Shown: positions 8,604 to 15,960 of the stretch, piece after piece
Numbering within the stretch: position 1 is the stretch's first letter
How the letters are laid out: each line of letters starts with the position of its first letter
Assembly (NCBI GenBank): GCA_965200525.1
Contig: OZ241368.1
Span: 5,270,001-5,334,000 of the forward strand
From: JANNPJ01 sp965200525
Lineage (GTDB): Bacteria; Actinomycetota; Actinomycetes; Actinomycetales; Kineosporiaceae
Length of the DNA: 64,000 nt
Direction: 5' to 3'
Program-made: the position numbers and the translations under genes
Notes under the pieces: model-generated
The model's database searches: none
What the model was told of the DNA's origin: nothing
Seen by the model: the letters and a program-made list of their open reading frames with translations, nothing else

Positions 8604-8643
8604 TGGAAAGGGTCTGGAGCCGCTCTCGAACCCGGCTCGGGCG
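8604..8643 (+). promoter_or_regulatory. SARP-type heptamer array, plus strand
   Basis: Direct heptamers start at 8604 (TGGAAAG), 8615 (TGGAGCC), 8626 (TCGAACC) and 8637 (TCGGGCG), an exact 11-bp pitch. They face the NTF2-fold gene at 8735 and its flavin reductase partner. Confidence 0.65.
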
Positions 8644-8650
8644 CGGACCG

Positions 8651-8679
8651 GTCTCCTCCGGTGCTCGAGTGCGGCTCCA
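8651..8679 (-). promoter_or_regulatory. SARP-type heptamer array, minus strand
   Basis: On the minus strand, heptamers read TGGAGCC (8679-8673), TCGAGCA (8668-8662) and AGGAGAC (8657-8651), again at 11-bp pitch, facing the ketoreductase at 8551. With the plus-strand array at 8604-8643 this makes a compact divergent regulatory region. Confidence 0.55.
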
Positions 8680-8734
8680 GACCTTCGGGCGACCGTCGAG
8701 ACGACGATTCCCGCAGCCGCTGACGGAGTTCCTG

Positions 8735-9160
8735 ATGAGCCGAACTTTCACCGATCTCTACGTCGACGTCCTCCAGCACTACGCGACCCAGATGCAGAAC
8801 CTCGACGAGGGCAAGTTCGAGGAGTACGCGCAGACCTTCACCGAGGACGGCGAGTTCCAGCACACTCCCGGCCGGCCCGCCGCGGTCGGCCGGCAGCAGA
8901 TCGTGGAGGAACTGCACGAGTTCCACCTCCGGTTCGAGCACGACCCGGTGCAGCGCCGGCACTGGTTCAACCAGGTGGCGGTCAGCGCCGACTCGGACGG
9001 CACGGTCCGGGCGTCGTACTACTGCCTGGTGGTCACCACCCGCCCGGGCGAGCGGATCCCGCAGATCGCACCGAGCTGCACGGTCCGCGACGTTCTGGTC
9101 GACGAGGGCGGAGTGCTGCGCAACCGGAGCCGGGTCGTCGACCACGACTTCGTCCGATGA
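8735..9160 (+). CDS. SnoaL_4/NTF2-fold protein of the PKS cluster
   Basis: A 141-residue protein with ATG at 8735. FTDLYVDVLQHYATQMQNLDEGKFEEYAQTFTEDGEFQHTPG is the start of an NTF2-like cone (helices followed by a TEDGEF strand), then GRQQIVEEL, RRHWFNQVAV and RASYYCLVVTTRPG strands. In aromatic PKS clusters such proteins act as small cyclases, hydroxylases or partners of flavin enzymes. Here the stop overlaps the start of a flavin reductase (ATGA at 9157), so the two are translationally coupled. That makes a two-component oxygenation step a reasonable inference. Active-site residues cannot be assigned without alignment. Confidence 0.75.
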   Translation: MSRTFTDLYVDVLQHYATQMQNLDEGKFEEYAQTFTEDGEFQHTPGRPAAVGRQQIVEELHEFHLRFEHDPVQRRHWFNQVAVSADSDGTVRASYYCLVVTTRPGERIPQIAPSCTVRDVLVDEGGVLRNRSRVVDHDFVR

Positions 9161-9684
9161 GCTCGACGGCGGCCACCGGACGGACCCTCACCCCGGACGG
9201 GTTCCGGGACTCGATGAGCCGCTGGGTCAGCGGGGTCACCGTGGTCACCACGGCCGGCCCCGACGCCCAGCCGCACGGGTTCACCGCGAGCTCGTTCGCG
9301 TCCGTCTCGCTGGCGCCGCCACTGATCCTGGTCTGCCTGGAGGAGACGGCGCAGTGCTACGCGGCGTTCACCGGGTCGGACTGGCTGGCGGTGCACGTGC
9401 TCGGCCGCGACCAGGAGCACCTGGCCCGCCGGTTCGCCCGCAAGGACCACGACAAGTTCTCCGGGCTGGGCCTGGAGGCCGGGCTGGCCGGGCTGCCCCT
9501 GATCAGCGGGGGGCTGGCCACGCTGGAGTGCCGGGTCACCGAACGGCTGCCGGCCGGTGACCACCTGGTGCTGATCGCGGAGGTCCGGCGGGCGGTGGTG
9601 CGCGACGGCGAGCCGCTGGTCTACCACCGGCGCGACTTCTGCGGCGTCAGCACGGAGCAGTGGGACGTGCCGCAGGCCGGCTGA
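9157..9684 (+). CDS. Flavin reductase (ActVB-like, DIM6/NTAB family)
   Basis: A 175-residue protein starting at ATG 9157 and overlapping the upstream stop by four bases. The FMN-binding split-barrel pattern is clear: MSRWVSGVTVVTTAGP, PHGFTASSFASVSLAPPLILVCL, SDWLAVHVL, FARKDHDKFSG and a closing DFCGV. It supplies reduced FMN from NAD(P)H to a two-component monooxygenase. Coupling to the NTF2-fold gene suggests they work in one tailoring step, with the ABM protein or LLM enzyme as other possible users. A strong hairpin at 9721-9770 closes the unit. Confidence 0.9.
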   Translation: MSSTAATGRTLTPDGFRDSMSRWVSGVTVVTTAGPDAQPHGFTASSFASVSLAPPLILVCLEETAQCYAAFTGSDWLAVHVLGRDQEHLARRFARKDHDKFSGLGLEAGLAGLPLISGGLATLECRVTERLPAGDHLVLIAEVRRAVVRDGEPLVYHRRDFCGVSTEQWDVPQAG

Positions 9685-9720
9685 GCGCTCGGCCGGCAAC
9701 CGGCCAGAACTCGGTCGACC

Positions 9721-9770
9721 CCGGAACGGGCCGGCCCCACCTCGCCGGAGGTGGGGCCGGCCCGTTCCGG
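9721..9770. terminator. Strong bidirectional terminator hairpin
   Basis: A perfect 23-bp stem: the left arm at 9721-9743 and the right arm at 9748-9770 flank the tetraloop GCCG. It separates the convergent flavin reductase and aromatase/cyclase genes. Confidence 0.85.
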
Positions 9771-9779
9771 GGCGAGGGC

Positions 9780-10727
9780 TCAGTTCTGCTCGGCGAACGC
9801 CTTGGCGTGCTTCAGGGTGGCCAGGCTGTTGGCCCGCAGGGCCCGCTCCGTCCGGTCGGCCAGTGCGGCCAGGGCGGCGTCGGCCTCCGGCCCGCTGGTC
9901 CCGGAGGGGCCTGCCGGTGGCTGCAGGGCGACCGTGTGCCGCGCGGTGACCAGGCTGCCCGACAGGCCGAGGTCCTCGAAGAACCAGGCGCCGCTGTGCC
10001 CGACCAGCTGCTCCGGCGGCAGCGTCTGCTTGTAGAGGATCCGGTCGGTCGGGGTGCACAGCCGGACCGAGGCCGTCCGGTGCGTGGCGCCGTCCGCCGT
10101 GATCGTCCGCATCGACATCAGCTGGACGCCGGGAACCTCCTCACGCAGGTCGACGTCACCCACGTGCGGCAGCCGGTACGGCCACTTCCGGGCCTGGTCG
10201 ACGAAGTCGTAGACCGCCTTCGGCGGCGCCGCCACCTCCAGGGTGTCCTCGAACGAGAAGATCACCTCGTCCACCGGCCGGCCGAACTCGGCGACCCGGG
10301 CCAGCGCCGCCAGTTCGGTGGCGCTGTTGCGGTCCAGGGCCCGGGTGACCAGCTCGGTCGCCTCGGCCGAGCCGTCCACGGTGACGAAGTCGTGGTGCAG
10401 GGTGATCTCCGTGCCGGCCGGGCCGAGATCGGTGAACTGCCAGCGGCCGGACATCGAGGCGATCGGCGGGGTGCTGTGCTCCTGGTGAAAGGTGATCACC
10501 AGGAGCTCCGGGTCGAAGGTCCGGCGCGAGGTCCAGTCGGCCACCCGCTCGTTGACCAGGGCCCAGATCCGGAACCGCTCGTCGTTCTCGCCCCGGGCCA
10601 GGACGTCGACGTGCACCGTCGGCCCGAAGATCACCGGCCACCGGGTCACGTCCGCGACCAGGGCGTACACGCTGCGGGCCGGGGCCCGGGTGAGCAGCGT
10701 GTGGGTCACGCGGACCGGGGCCGCCAT
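9780..10727 (-). CDS. Two-domain polyketide aromatase/cyclase
   Basis: A 315-residue protein made of two START/Bet v1-like domains. The first spans about 1-150 (RVTHTLLTRAPARSVYALVADVTRWPVIFGPT...) and the second about 155-300 (FSFEDTLEVAAPPKAVYDFVDQARKWPYRLPHV). Each repeats the helix-grip opening of a hydrophobic strand followed by a Trp-Pro helix. Di-domain enzymes of this type catalyse C7-C12 or C9-C14 first-ring cyclisation and aromatisation after ketoreduction. It is immediately downstream of the ACP, with its start overlapping the ACP stop (TGATG), as in many minimal PKS operons. Together with the PGG ketoreductase it predicts a reduced, C9-C14-type first ring. Confidence 0.92.
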   Translation of the reverse strand: MAAPVRVTHTLLTRAPARSVYALVADVTRWPVIFGPTVHVDVLARGENDERFRIWALVNERVADWTSRRTFDPELLVITFHQEHSTPPIASMSGRWQFTDLGPAGTEITLHHDFVTVDGSAEATELVTRALDRNSATELAALARVAEFGRPVDEVIFSFEDTLEVAAPPKAVYDFVDQARKWPYRLPHVGDVDLREEVPGVQLMSMRTITADGATHRTASVRLCTPTDRILYKQTLPPEQLVGHSGAWFFEDLGLSGSLVTARHTVALQPPAGPSGTSGPEADAALAALADRTERALRANSLATLKHAKAFAEQN

Positions 10728-10984
10728 CAGGACGCCCGCGCGATCGTCCCGTTGACCAGGTCGAGGACGGTGCGCGGGGTGCCGAACCGGGCCGCGGTGT
10801 CCTCGTCGATCGTGATCCCGTACTCCTGCTCGATCGTCGCGGCCATCTCCATCAGCGCCAGCGAGTCGTAGCCGAGCTGCTCGAAGTCGGTGTCGACGAT
10901 GTCCGCGCCGAGGTCGACGCCCTCGGGCCGGCCGGCCACGGCGATCAGGATCCGGCGCAGGTCGTCAACAGTCAGTGTGCTCAT
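10727..10984 (-). CDS. Type II PKS acyl carrier protein
   Basis: An 85-residue acidic four-helix protein with the phosphopantetheine serine in GYDSLALMEM (S41), as in aromatic PKS ACPs. It carries the growing poly-beta-keto chain made by the KS-alpha/CLF pair. It is preceded by AGGAGT-type spacing from the CLF gene (about 90 bp containing tandem repeats) and overlaps the aromatase start. Length is typical for the family (about 80-90). Confidence 0.95.
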   Translation of the reverse strand: MSTLTVDDLRRILIAVAGRPEGVDLGADIVDTDFEQLGYDSLALMEMAATIEQEYGITIDEDTAARFGTPRTVLDLVNGTIARAS

Positions 10985-11016
10985 GTCGGGAACTCCTCAG
11001 AGATTGGGCTGGAGCG

Positions 11017-11099
11017 GTGATCAGGTCGGGTGCCGTGATCAGGTCTGGGCCGTGATCAGGCCCGGCGGTGATCAGGTCTGGGCGGTGATCAGGTCGTGC
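11017..11099. repeat. Five imperfect tandem copies of a 16-18 bp unit at the 3' end of the CLF gene
   Basis: GTGATCAGGTC-type units begin at 11017, 11035, 11052, 11068 and 11085. The copies run from the CLF-ACP spacer into the last codons of the CLF gene, encoding its terminal DLITAQT. They look like slipped-strand expansion and contain the palindrome TGATCA. Any regulatory role is speculative. Confidence 0.8.
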
Positions 11100-12367
11100 G
11101 GTGAGGGGGTGGTGGGGGCGGCGGTCGCGGCCGGGCCGAGCACCAGGGCGGAGTTGAACCCGCCGCGCCCGCGGGCCAGCACCAGGGCGTGGCCGACCGG
11201 CTGCCGGCGGGGCGTACCGACCACCAGGTCGATCCCGTACCCGTCCGGGACCCGGGTACCGGACGGTACCGGCGGTAGCACGCCGTCCCGGATCGAGAGC
11301 AGCGCGGCGACGGCGTCCAGGGCGCCGCCGCCGGCGTAGAGCCGGCCGGTCAGGGCCTTCGGGACGCATACCGGCACGGCGTGCGGGCCGAACAGCCCGG
11401 TGATCGCGTGGGCCTCGGCCCGGTCCTGCGCGGCGGTGCCGGCGCCGTCCGCGAACACCACGTCGATCTCGCCCGGGCCCAGCCCGGCGTCGGCCAGGGC
11501 CAGTTCGGCCGCCCGGCGCAGGCCCGGCGGCCGTCCCGAGCCCGGCCGCGGGTCGAACGTCGCGGCGTAGCCGAGCACGCTGCCGTACCGGTTCGGTGCC
11601 TGCCGCTCGTCCGCGGACCGCGCGCTCTCCAGCACCAGGACGGCGCCGCCCTCGCCGGGCAGGTAGCCGGTCGCGGCGACGTCGAACGGCAGGTAGGCCC
11701 GCTCGGCCCCGGCCCCGGCGTCTCGGCCGGCCCGGCTGATCTGGCCGGTGGCCTGGTGCGAGAGCCAGCCCCAGGGGTCGAACGCCGAGTCGACGCCCCC
11801 GGTCACCATCACCCGGGTGCCCTTGCGGACGCCGCGCCGGGCGTAGCCGATCGCGTCCAGGCCCCCGGCCTGCTCGGCGACCAGCGCGCTGCTGGGCCCG
11901 CGCAGGCCGTGCCGGATGGAGATCTGCCCGGTGTTGCAGGCGTAGAACCAGGCGAACGACTCGTACACGCTGACGAAACCCGGACCCTGGGACCAGAGCT
12001 TGCGGAACTCGCGGTGGGTGAACTCGAACCCGCCGGAGGCGTTCGACAGCGTGACCCCGACGTCGTAGTCGCCGACCTGGCCCTGGTCGAGACCGGCGTC
12101 CACCAGAGCCTGCTGGGCCGCGTAGAGCGCCAGCCGGGTGACCCGGTCGGTCTGCGGCAGCAGCCGGCTCGGCACGTGCCGCTCGTCGTCGAAGTCCTTG
12201 ATCTGGCCGACCGGCCGCGGCTCGCCGTTCTCGTCACCGGTCCCGGTGGTGGCATCGGTCAGTTCGCCTATCCCGCTGCGGCCGGCTCGGGTCGCGGCCC
12301 AGAAGTCCTCCGGCGTCAGGCCGTTCGGTGCCGCGACCCCGATCCCGGTGACCACGATCGGGTTCAC
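11072..12367 (-). CDS. Type II PKS ketosynthase beta subunit / chain length factor
   Basis: A 431-residue ketosynthase-fold protein. GTG start 12367 overlaps the KS-alpha stop (GTGA). The position of the catalytic cysteine is occupied by Gln in VAEQAGGLDA, the mark of a chain length factor. The rest of the fold (VTGIGVAAPNG, GVTLSNASGGFEF, ACNTGQISIRHG) is intact. It pairs with KS-alpha and sets the number of malonyl extensions. The C-terminus carries about 20 extra residues after GFNSALVLG, partly encoded by tandem repeats, which may be a neutral extension. Chain length cannot be read reliably by eye. Confidence 0.95.
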   Translation of the reverse strand: MNPIVVTGIGVAAPNGLTPEDFWAATRAGRSGIGELTDATTGTGDENGEPRPVGQIKDFDDERHVPSRLLPQTDRVTRLALYAAQQALVDAGLDQGQVGDYDVGVTLSNASGGFEFTHREFRKLWSQGPGFVSVYESFAWFYACNTGQISIRHGLRGPSSALVAEQAGGLDAIGYARRGVRKGTRVMVTGGVDSAFDPWGWLSHQATGQISRAGRDAGAGAERAYLPFDVAATGYLPGEGGAVLVLESARSADERQAPNRYGSVLGYAATFDPRPGSGRPPGLRRAAELALADAGLGPGEIDVVFADGAGTAAQDRAEAHAITGLFGPHAVPVCVPKALTGRLYAGGGALDAVAALLSIRDGVLPPVPSGTRVPDGYGIDLVVGTPRRQPVGHALVLARGRGGFNSALVLGPAATAAPTTPSPHDLITAQT

Positions 12368-13632
12368 GCCGCCACCCCGGAGATCCGGCGCAGCACCATC
12401 GCGCTCTGGAAGCCACCGAACCCGCTGCCCACGGTGAGAACGTTGTCCAGCTTCACCTCCCGGGCCGTGACCGGAACGTAGTCGAGGTCGCACTCCGGGT
12501 CCGGTTCGGACAGGTTCGCGGTCGGCGGGACGACGCCGTGGCGGATCGCCAGCACTGAGGCGGCGATCTCGATAGAGCCGATCGCACCGAGCGAGTGACC
12601 GATCATCGACTTGATCGAGCTGATCGGCACCTGATAGGCGTGCCGGCCGAGACTGCTCTTGTAGGCGGCGGTCTCGTGGCGGTCGTTCTGCTTGGTGCCG
12701 GAACCGTGCGCGTTCACGTAGTCGATCGAGGTCGGGTCCACCCGGGCCTCGTCGAGCGCCACCCGGATCGCCTCGGCCATCTCCCGGCCGTCGGTCCGCA
12801 GCCCGGTCATGTGGTAGGCGTTGCACCGGGTGGCGTACCCGGCGACCTCGGCGTAGATCTGGGCCCCGCGCCGCCGGGCGTGCTCGAACTCCTCCAGCAC
12901 GAAGAACGCCGACCCCTCGGCCAGCACGAAGCCGTTGCGCGAGGCGTCGAACGGCCGCGACGCGTGCTCCGGGTCGTCATTGCGTGACGTGGTGGCCTTG
13001 ATCGCGTCGAAGCAGGCCACCACGATCGGCGACACCGGGGTGTCGGCGGCCCCGGCCACCATCACGTCGACGGTGCCCTCGGCGATCAGGTCCCGCGCGT
13101 GCCCGACGGCGTCCAGGCCCGAGGTGCAGCCGTCCGAGATCAGCATGGCTGGGCCCTCGGCGCCCACGGCCCAGGCGATCTCACCGACCATCGCGCTCGG
13201 CACCATGTAGTCGAACATGTGCGGGGACAGGTGGTTCCGGTCGACCTGCCAGTTGCGGCCGCTGTCGGACAGCACCAGGTACTCCTGCTCCAGGCTGGTG
13301 GCCGCGCCGACCGCGCTGCCCAGGCTGACCCCGATCCGGTGCGGGTCGACGTCGCCCGGGCTCAGGCCACTGTCCTGGACCGCCTCCCGGCTGCTGACCA
13401 CGGCGAACTGGGCGGCCCGGTCCATCCGGCGGATCTCCTGCGGGCTCAGCCCCTCCAGGGCCGGGTCGAAGTCGCACTCGCCGGCCACCTGGGAACGGAA
13501 GTCCCGGGCGTCGAAGAGCGAGATCGTCCGGGTGGCGGTGCGGCCCGAACTGAGCAGGTCCCAGAACTCCTTCGTCCCGGTGCCACCCGGTGCGCGTACT
13601 CCTACTCCGGTAATCACCGTGCGTCGGGCCAT
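12364..13632 (-). CDS. Type II PKS ketosynthase alpha subunit
   Basis: A 422-residue ketosynthase with catalytic Cys at position 169 in SDGCTSGLDA, the same number as in actinorhodin KS-alpha. The two histidine motifs are NAHGSGTKQND and SMIGHSLGAIGS. It catalyses the decarboxylative condensations that build the polyketide. The next gene, the CLF, overlaps its stop. It heads the KS-alpha/CLF/ACP/aromatase operon; heptamer repeats on this strand lie at 13851-13901. Phylogeny would be needed to say whether it groups with antibiotic or spore-pigment enzymes; the presence of an ActIII-type KR argues for antibiotic type. Confidence 0.96.
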   Translation of the reverse strand: MARRTVITGVGVRAPGGTGTKEFWDLLSSGRTATRTISLFDARDFRSQVAGECDFDPALEGLSPQEIRRMDRAAQFAVVSSREAVQDSGLSPGDVDPHRIGVSLGSAVGAATSLEQEYLVLSDSGRNWQVDRNHLSPHMFDYMVPSAMVGEIAWAVGAEGPAMLISDGCTSGLDAVGHARDLIAEGTVDVMVAGAADTPVSPIVVACFDAIKATTSRNDDPEHASRPFDASRNGFVLAEGSAFFVLEEFEHARRRGAQIYAEVAGYATRCNAYHMTGLRTDGREMAEAIRVALDEARVDPTSIDYVNAHGSGTKQNDRHETAAYKSSLGRHAYQVPISSIKSMIGHSLGAIGSIEIAASVLAIRHGVVPPTANLSEPDPECDLDYVPVTAREVKLDNVLTVGSGFGGFQSAMVLRRISGVAA

Positions 13633-13793
13633 CAGGTCGGTCTCCCATCGGCAGTACGTTCGCGAACGAGGTTGCGGCGCATCGGGTCACGGGTGCCCAG
13701 CGGGGTGCCCGGTGGGCGACAGCGAGCCCGTGAGGCCGGGGCGGCAGCGCCACGGCCCGCGCCCGGACCTGGCAGCAGACTGCGTTCGCGAAC

Positions 13794-13833
13794 TGGAATG
13801 CGGCTGGAAGCCGGGTCCGGCGTCACTGGACCG
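13794..13833 (+). promoter_or_regulatory. SARP-type heptamer array, plus strand
   Basis: Heptamers start at 13794 (TGGAATG), 13805 (TGGAAGC), 13816 (TCCGGCG) and 13827 (TGGACCG), with exact 11-bp pitch. They face the PPOX-fold/transaldolase operon starting at 13978. Confidence 0.65.
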
Positions 13834-13850
13834 GCGCCCGCCCGGCCGCC

Positions 13851-13901
13851 GCCCGGGGCCGGGTTCCAGCCCGGTTCCAGTCGGACTCGACCGCCAAGCC
13901 A
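13851..13901 (-). promoter_or_regulatory. SARP-type heptamer array, minus strand
   Basis: On the minus strand, heptamers read TGGCTTG (13901-13895), TCGAGTC (13890-13884), TGGAACC (13879-13873), TGGAACC (13868-13862) and a weak CCCGGGC (13857-13851), all at 11-bp pitch. They face the KS-alpha gene. The rest of the 345-bp gap 13633-13977 holds no gene; CGACCAGAAC occurs three times in tandem at 13922-13951. Confidence 0.65.
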
Positions 13902-13977
13902 GCACGGCCGCGCAGGATCGGCGACCAGAACCGACCAGAACCGACCAGAACACCGCCGACTCGAAGGGCCAGCCACC

Positions 13978-14403
13978 GTGATCTTCACCGACCTCGAGAT
14001 CGAGTACCTGACCACCCAGCGGCTCGCCCGGGTGGCCACCCTGCAGCCGAACGGGACGATCCAGAACAACCCGGTCGTCTACTGGTACAACGCCGAACTG
14101 CAGACCATCGACGTCGGCGGCCGGGCGCTGTCGGACACCCAGAAGTTCCGGAACGTGGCCGACAACGGCAAGGTCTCGATCGTCATCGACGACGTCGTGT
14201 CCCGCCGGCCCTGGCGGGTGCGGGGGATCGAGGTCCGCGGGCCGGCCGAGGCGCTGCTCGACCAGCCGGTGCCGCCGGAGCTGACCTTCCTCAGCCCGGA
14301 ACTGATCCGGATCCACCCGAACCGGATCTTCACCTGGGGGATCGACGAGGCCCACATCGCGATGACCCGCCGGACCGTCGAGACCGAGATCGCGGCCCCG
14401 TGA
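13978..14403 (+). CDS. PPOX-class (pyridoxamine phosphate oxidase fold) F420-binding family protein
   Basis: A 141-residue split-barrel protein starting at GTG 13978, with GAAGGG upstream. Sequence VIFTDLEIEYLTTQRLARVATLQPNG, NPVVYWYN, TIDVGG, KFRNVADNGKVSIVIDD, VRGIEVRGPAE and an IFTWGID strand match the PPOX-class F420-dependent family common in actinobacteria. Members reduce activated double bonds or quinones with F420H2, or simply bind F420/haem. Its stop overlaps the start of the transaldolase homologue (GTGA at 14400), so the two are coupled. A redox role in tailoring is inferred from position. Confidence 0.8.
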   Translation: MIFTDLEIEYLTTQRLARVATLQPNGTIQNNPVVYWYNAELQTIDVGGRALSDTQKFRNVADNGKVSIVIDDVVSRRPWRVRGIEVRGPAEALLDQPVPPELTFLSPELIRIHPNRIFTWGIDEAHIAMTRRTVETEIAAP

Positions 14404-15533
14404 CGGCGGATCCCCGCACCACGGCGGTGAACCCGAACCTCGAACGGCTGATCTCCGCCGGGCTGACGATCTGGATGGACGGCGCGGACGCCGGTCTGCC
14501 GGCCGCGGTCGCCGACGGATCGGTGACCGGCGCCGTCCAGCAACCGGCCCAGTTGCGGGCCGAGGTCGCCGCCGGCCGGCACGATCAGGTGCTGCGCGAC
14601 GAACCCGGTGAAGGGCTGCCGGCCGCGCTGGTGGTGGCCGGGGCCCGCTCGACCGCCGACCTGCTGCTGCCGCTGCACCACGACAGCGGCGGGACCGCCG
14701 GGTGGGTGGCGATCGACCTGCCGCCCGCCGGCGGGACGTCCGGATCGACGGCCGGCGCGACGATTGCGGACGGGCTGCCGGGGCCCGATCCCGAGACCGC
14801 GGTGGCCGCTGCCGTCCGGCTCTGGGAGCGGGTGGACCGACCCAACGTCCAGCTCAAGATCCCGGTCACCGGGACCGGGCCGGCCGTGATCGCCCGGCTG
14901 CTCGCCGCCGGGATCCCGGTGCACGCGACCGCCGTGGTGGACGGCGCCGGCCACCGCGCCGCGCTGGACGCGCTGCGGTCCGGGCTGGAGGGCTCGCCCG
15001 ACCCGGCCGGGAGCACGGCGTCCGTGTTCGTGGTGCTCAGCGAGGTCGACTCCGAGGCCGACCGCCGGCTCTGGAAGATCGGCACCGACAGTTCCGGGGC
15101 GCTGCGCGGCAAGCTGGCCGTGGCGAGCGCCCAACTGCTGCACGAGGCTCATGTCCGGGCCTTGGCCGACGAGCGCTGGGCGGCCCTGGAGCGGGAGGGC
15201 GCCGTCCTGCCCCAGTTGGTCTGGACCTCCACCGTGGCCCGGGACCCGTACTACTCCGAGACCCTCTACGTCGACGGCCTGGTCGGCCCGGGGCTGGTCA
15301 GCGCGCTGACGCCGGGCACGCTGGAGCTGGTGAAGGAGCAGACCGGGTTCGACGGCGACCCGATCGGGACGCACTACCAGCAGGCCCGGCGCACGGTGGA
15401 CGCCTTCGTCGAGGTCGGCGTCGATCTGGCTGAGGTGGCCGGCGCCGTCCAGGTGAAGGTTCGCCGGGACCTCGAGACGGCCTGGAGGTCGGTGCTGCAG
15501 GCGATCGCCTCCCGGTCGGTGACGGCCGGCTGA
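14400..15533 (+). CDS. Divergent transaldolase-family protein
   Basis: A 377-residue protein, close to the 370-residue actinobacterial transaldolases. The fold signatures are recognisable: VDRPNVQLKIPVTGTG contains the Schiff-base lysine (K153), and ETLYVDGLVGP and VDLAEVAGAVQVKV close the barrel. However, the usual TTNPS loop reads AVQQPAQ (residues 45-51), the VxVEV glutamate is Asp (VAIDL) and NVTLIFS is HATAVVD. The catalytic lysine is kept but several substrate-binding residues differ, so ordinary transaldolase activity is doubtful. It is co-transcribed with the PPOX gene inside the PKS cluster, which favours a specialised aldol or Schiff-base reaction, or a moonlighting role. Confidence 0.8.
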   Translation: MTADPRTTAVNPNLERLISAGLTIWMDGADAGLPAAVADGSVTGAVQQPAQLRAEVAAGRHDQVLRDEPGEGLPAALVVAGARSTADLLLPLHHDSGGTAGWVAIDLPPAGGTSGSTAGATIADGLPGPDPETAVAAAVRLWERVDRPNVQLKIPVTGTGPAVIARLLAAGIPVHATAVVDGAGHRAALDALRSGLEGSPDPAGSTASVFVVLSEVDSEADRRLWKIGTDSSGALRGKLAVASAQLLHEAHVRALADERWAALEREGAVLPQLVWTSTVARDPYYSETLYVDGLVGPGLVSALTPGTLELVKEQTGFDGDPIGTHYQQARRTVDAFVEVGVDLAEVAGAVQVKVRRDLETAWRSVLQAIASRSVTAG

Positions 15534-15546
15534 TCGCTGGATTCGG

Positions 15547-15939
15547 TCACCTGGTTCGAGACGATCGCCCAGGACGCCGCCCGGGCCGGGCCGGGGCCGG
15601 ATCGGCGCCGGCCGGTCGGGTCGGCCACTCGACCGGGCGGCCGAAAAGGCCGGCCAGTGCCGTGCGGCTGTCCGCGGCGGTGGTGCGGTTGCGCCAGCGA
15701 TGGCCGCAGTCCTGGCACTGCTGGATCACGATGTGCCGGCCGCCCTCGAACAGCACGCCGACGGGCTCCATCAGACCCCCGCAGGTGGCGCTGCGGTCTC
15801 CGGGGGAGACGTCGACGTGCCGCGACCACAGGCACTCGGGGCAGTGGTTGGTGTAACCGGTGCCGCGCACCGGATGGCCGCAGTGGGCGCAGACGAAGTT
15901 CTCCCGCCGACGCGAGAATCGGGCGGACTGCTCGGTCAC
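15547..15939 (-). CDS. RNHCP-domain zinc-binding protein
   Basis: A 130-residue protein with FVCAHCGHPVRGTGYTNHCPECLWSRHVD followed by a second CGG...CQDCGHRW pair, the cysteine pattern of RNHCP-domain proteins. These are small zinc-binding proteins of unknown function. The last 40 residues are basic and Pro/Arg-rich. It is convergent with the transaldolase gene and 21 nt downstream of the NAD(P)H oxidoreductase gene on the same strand. It probably marks the end of the PKS cluster. Confidence 0.75.
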   Translation of the reverse strand: MTEQSARFSRRRENFVCAHCGHPVRGTGYTNHCPECLWSRHVDVSPGDRSATCGGLMEPVGVLFEGGRHIVIQQCQDCGHRWRNRTTAADSRTALAGLFGRPVEWPTRPAGADPAPARPGRRPGRSSRTR

Positions 15940-15960
15940 GAACGCCCTCCCGTTCTGCTG

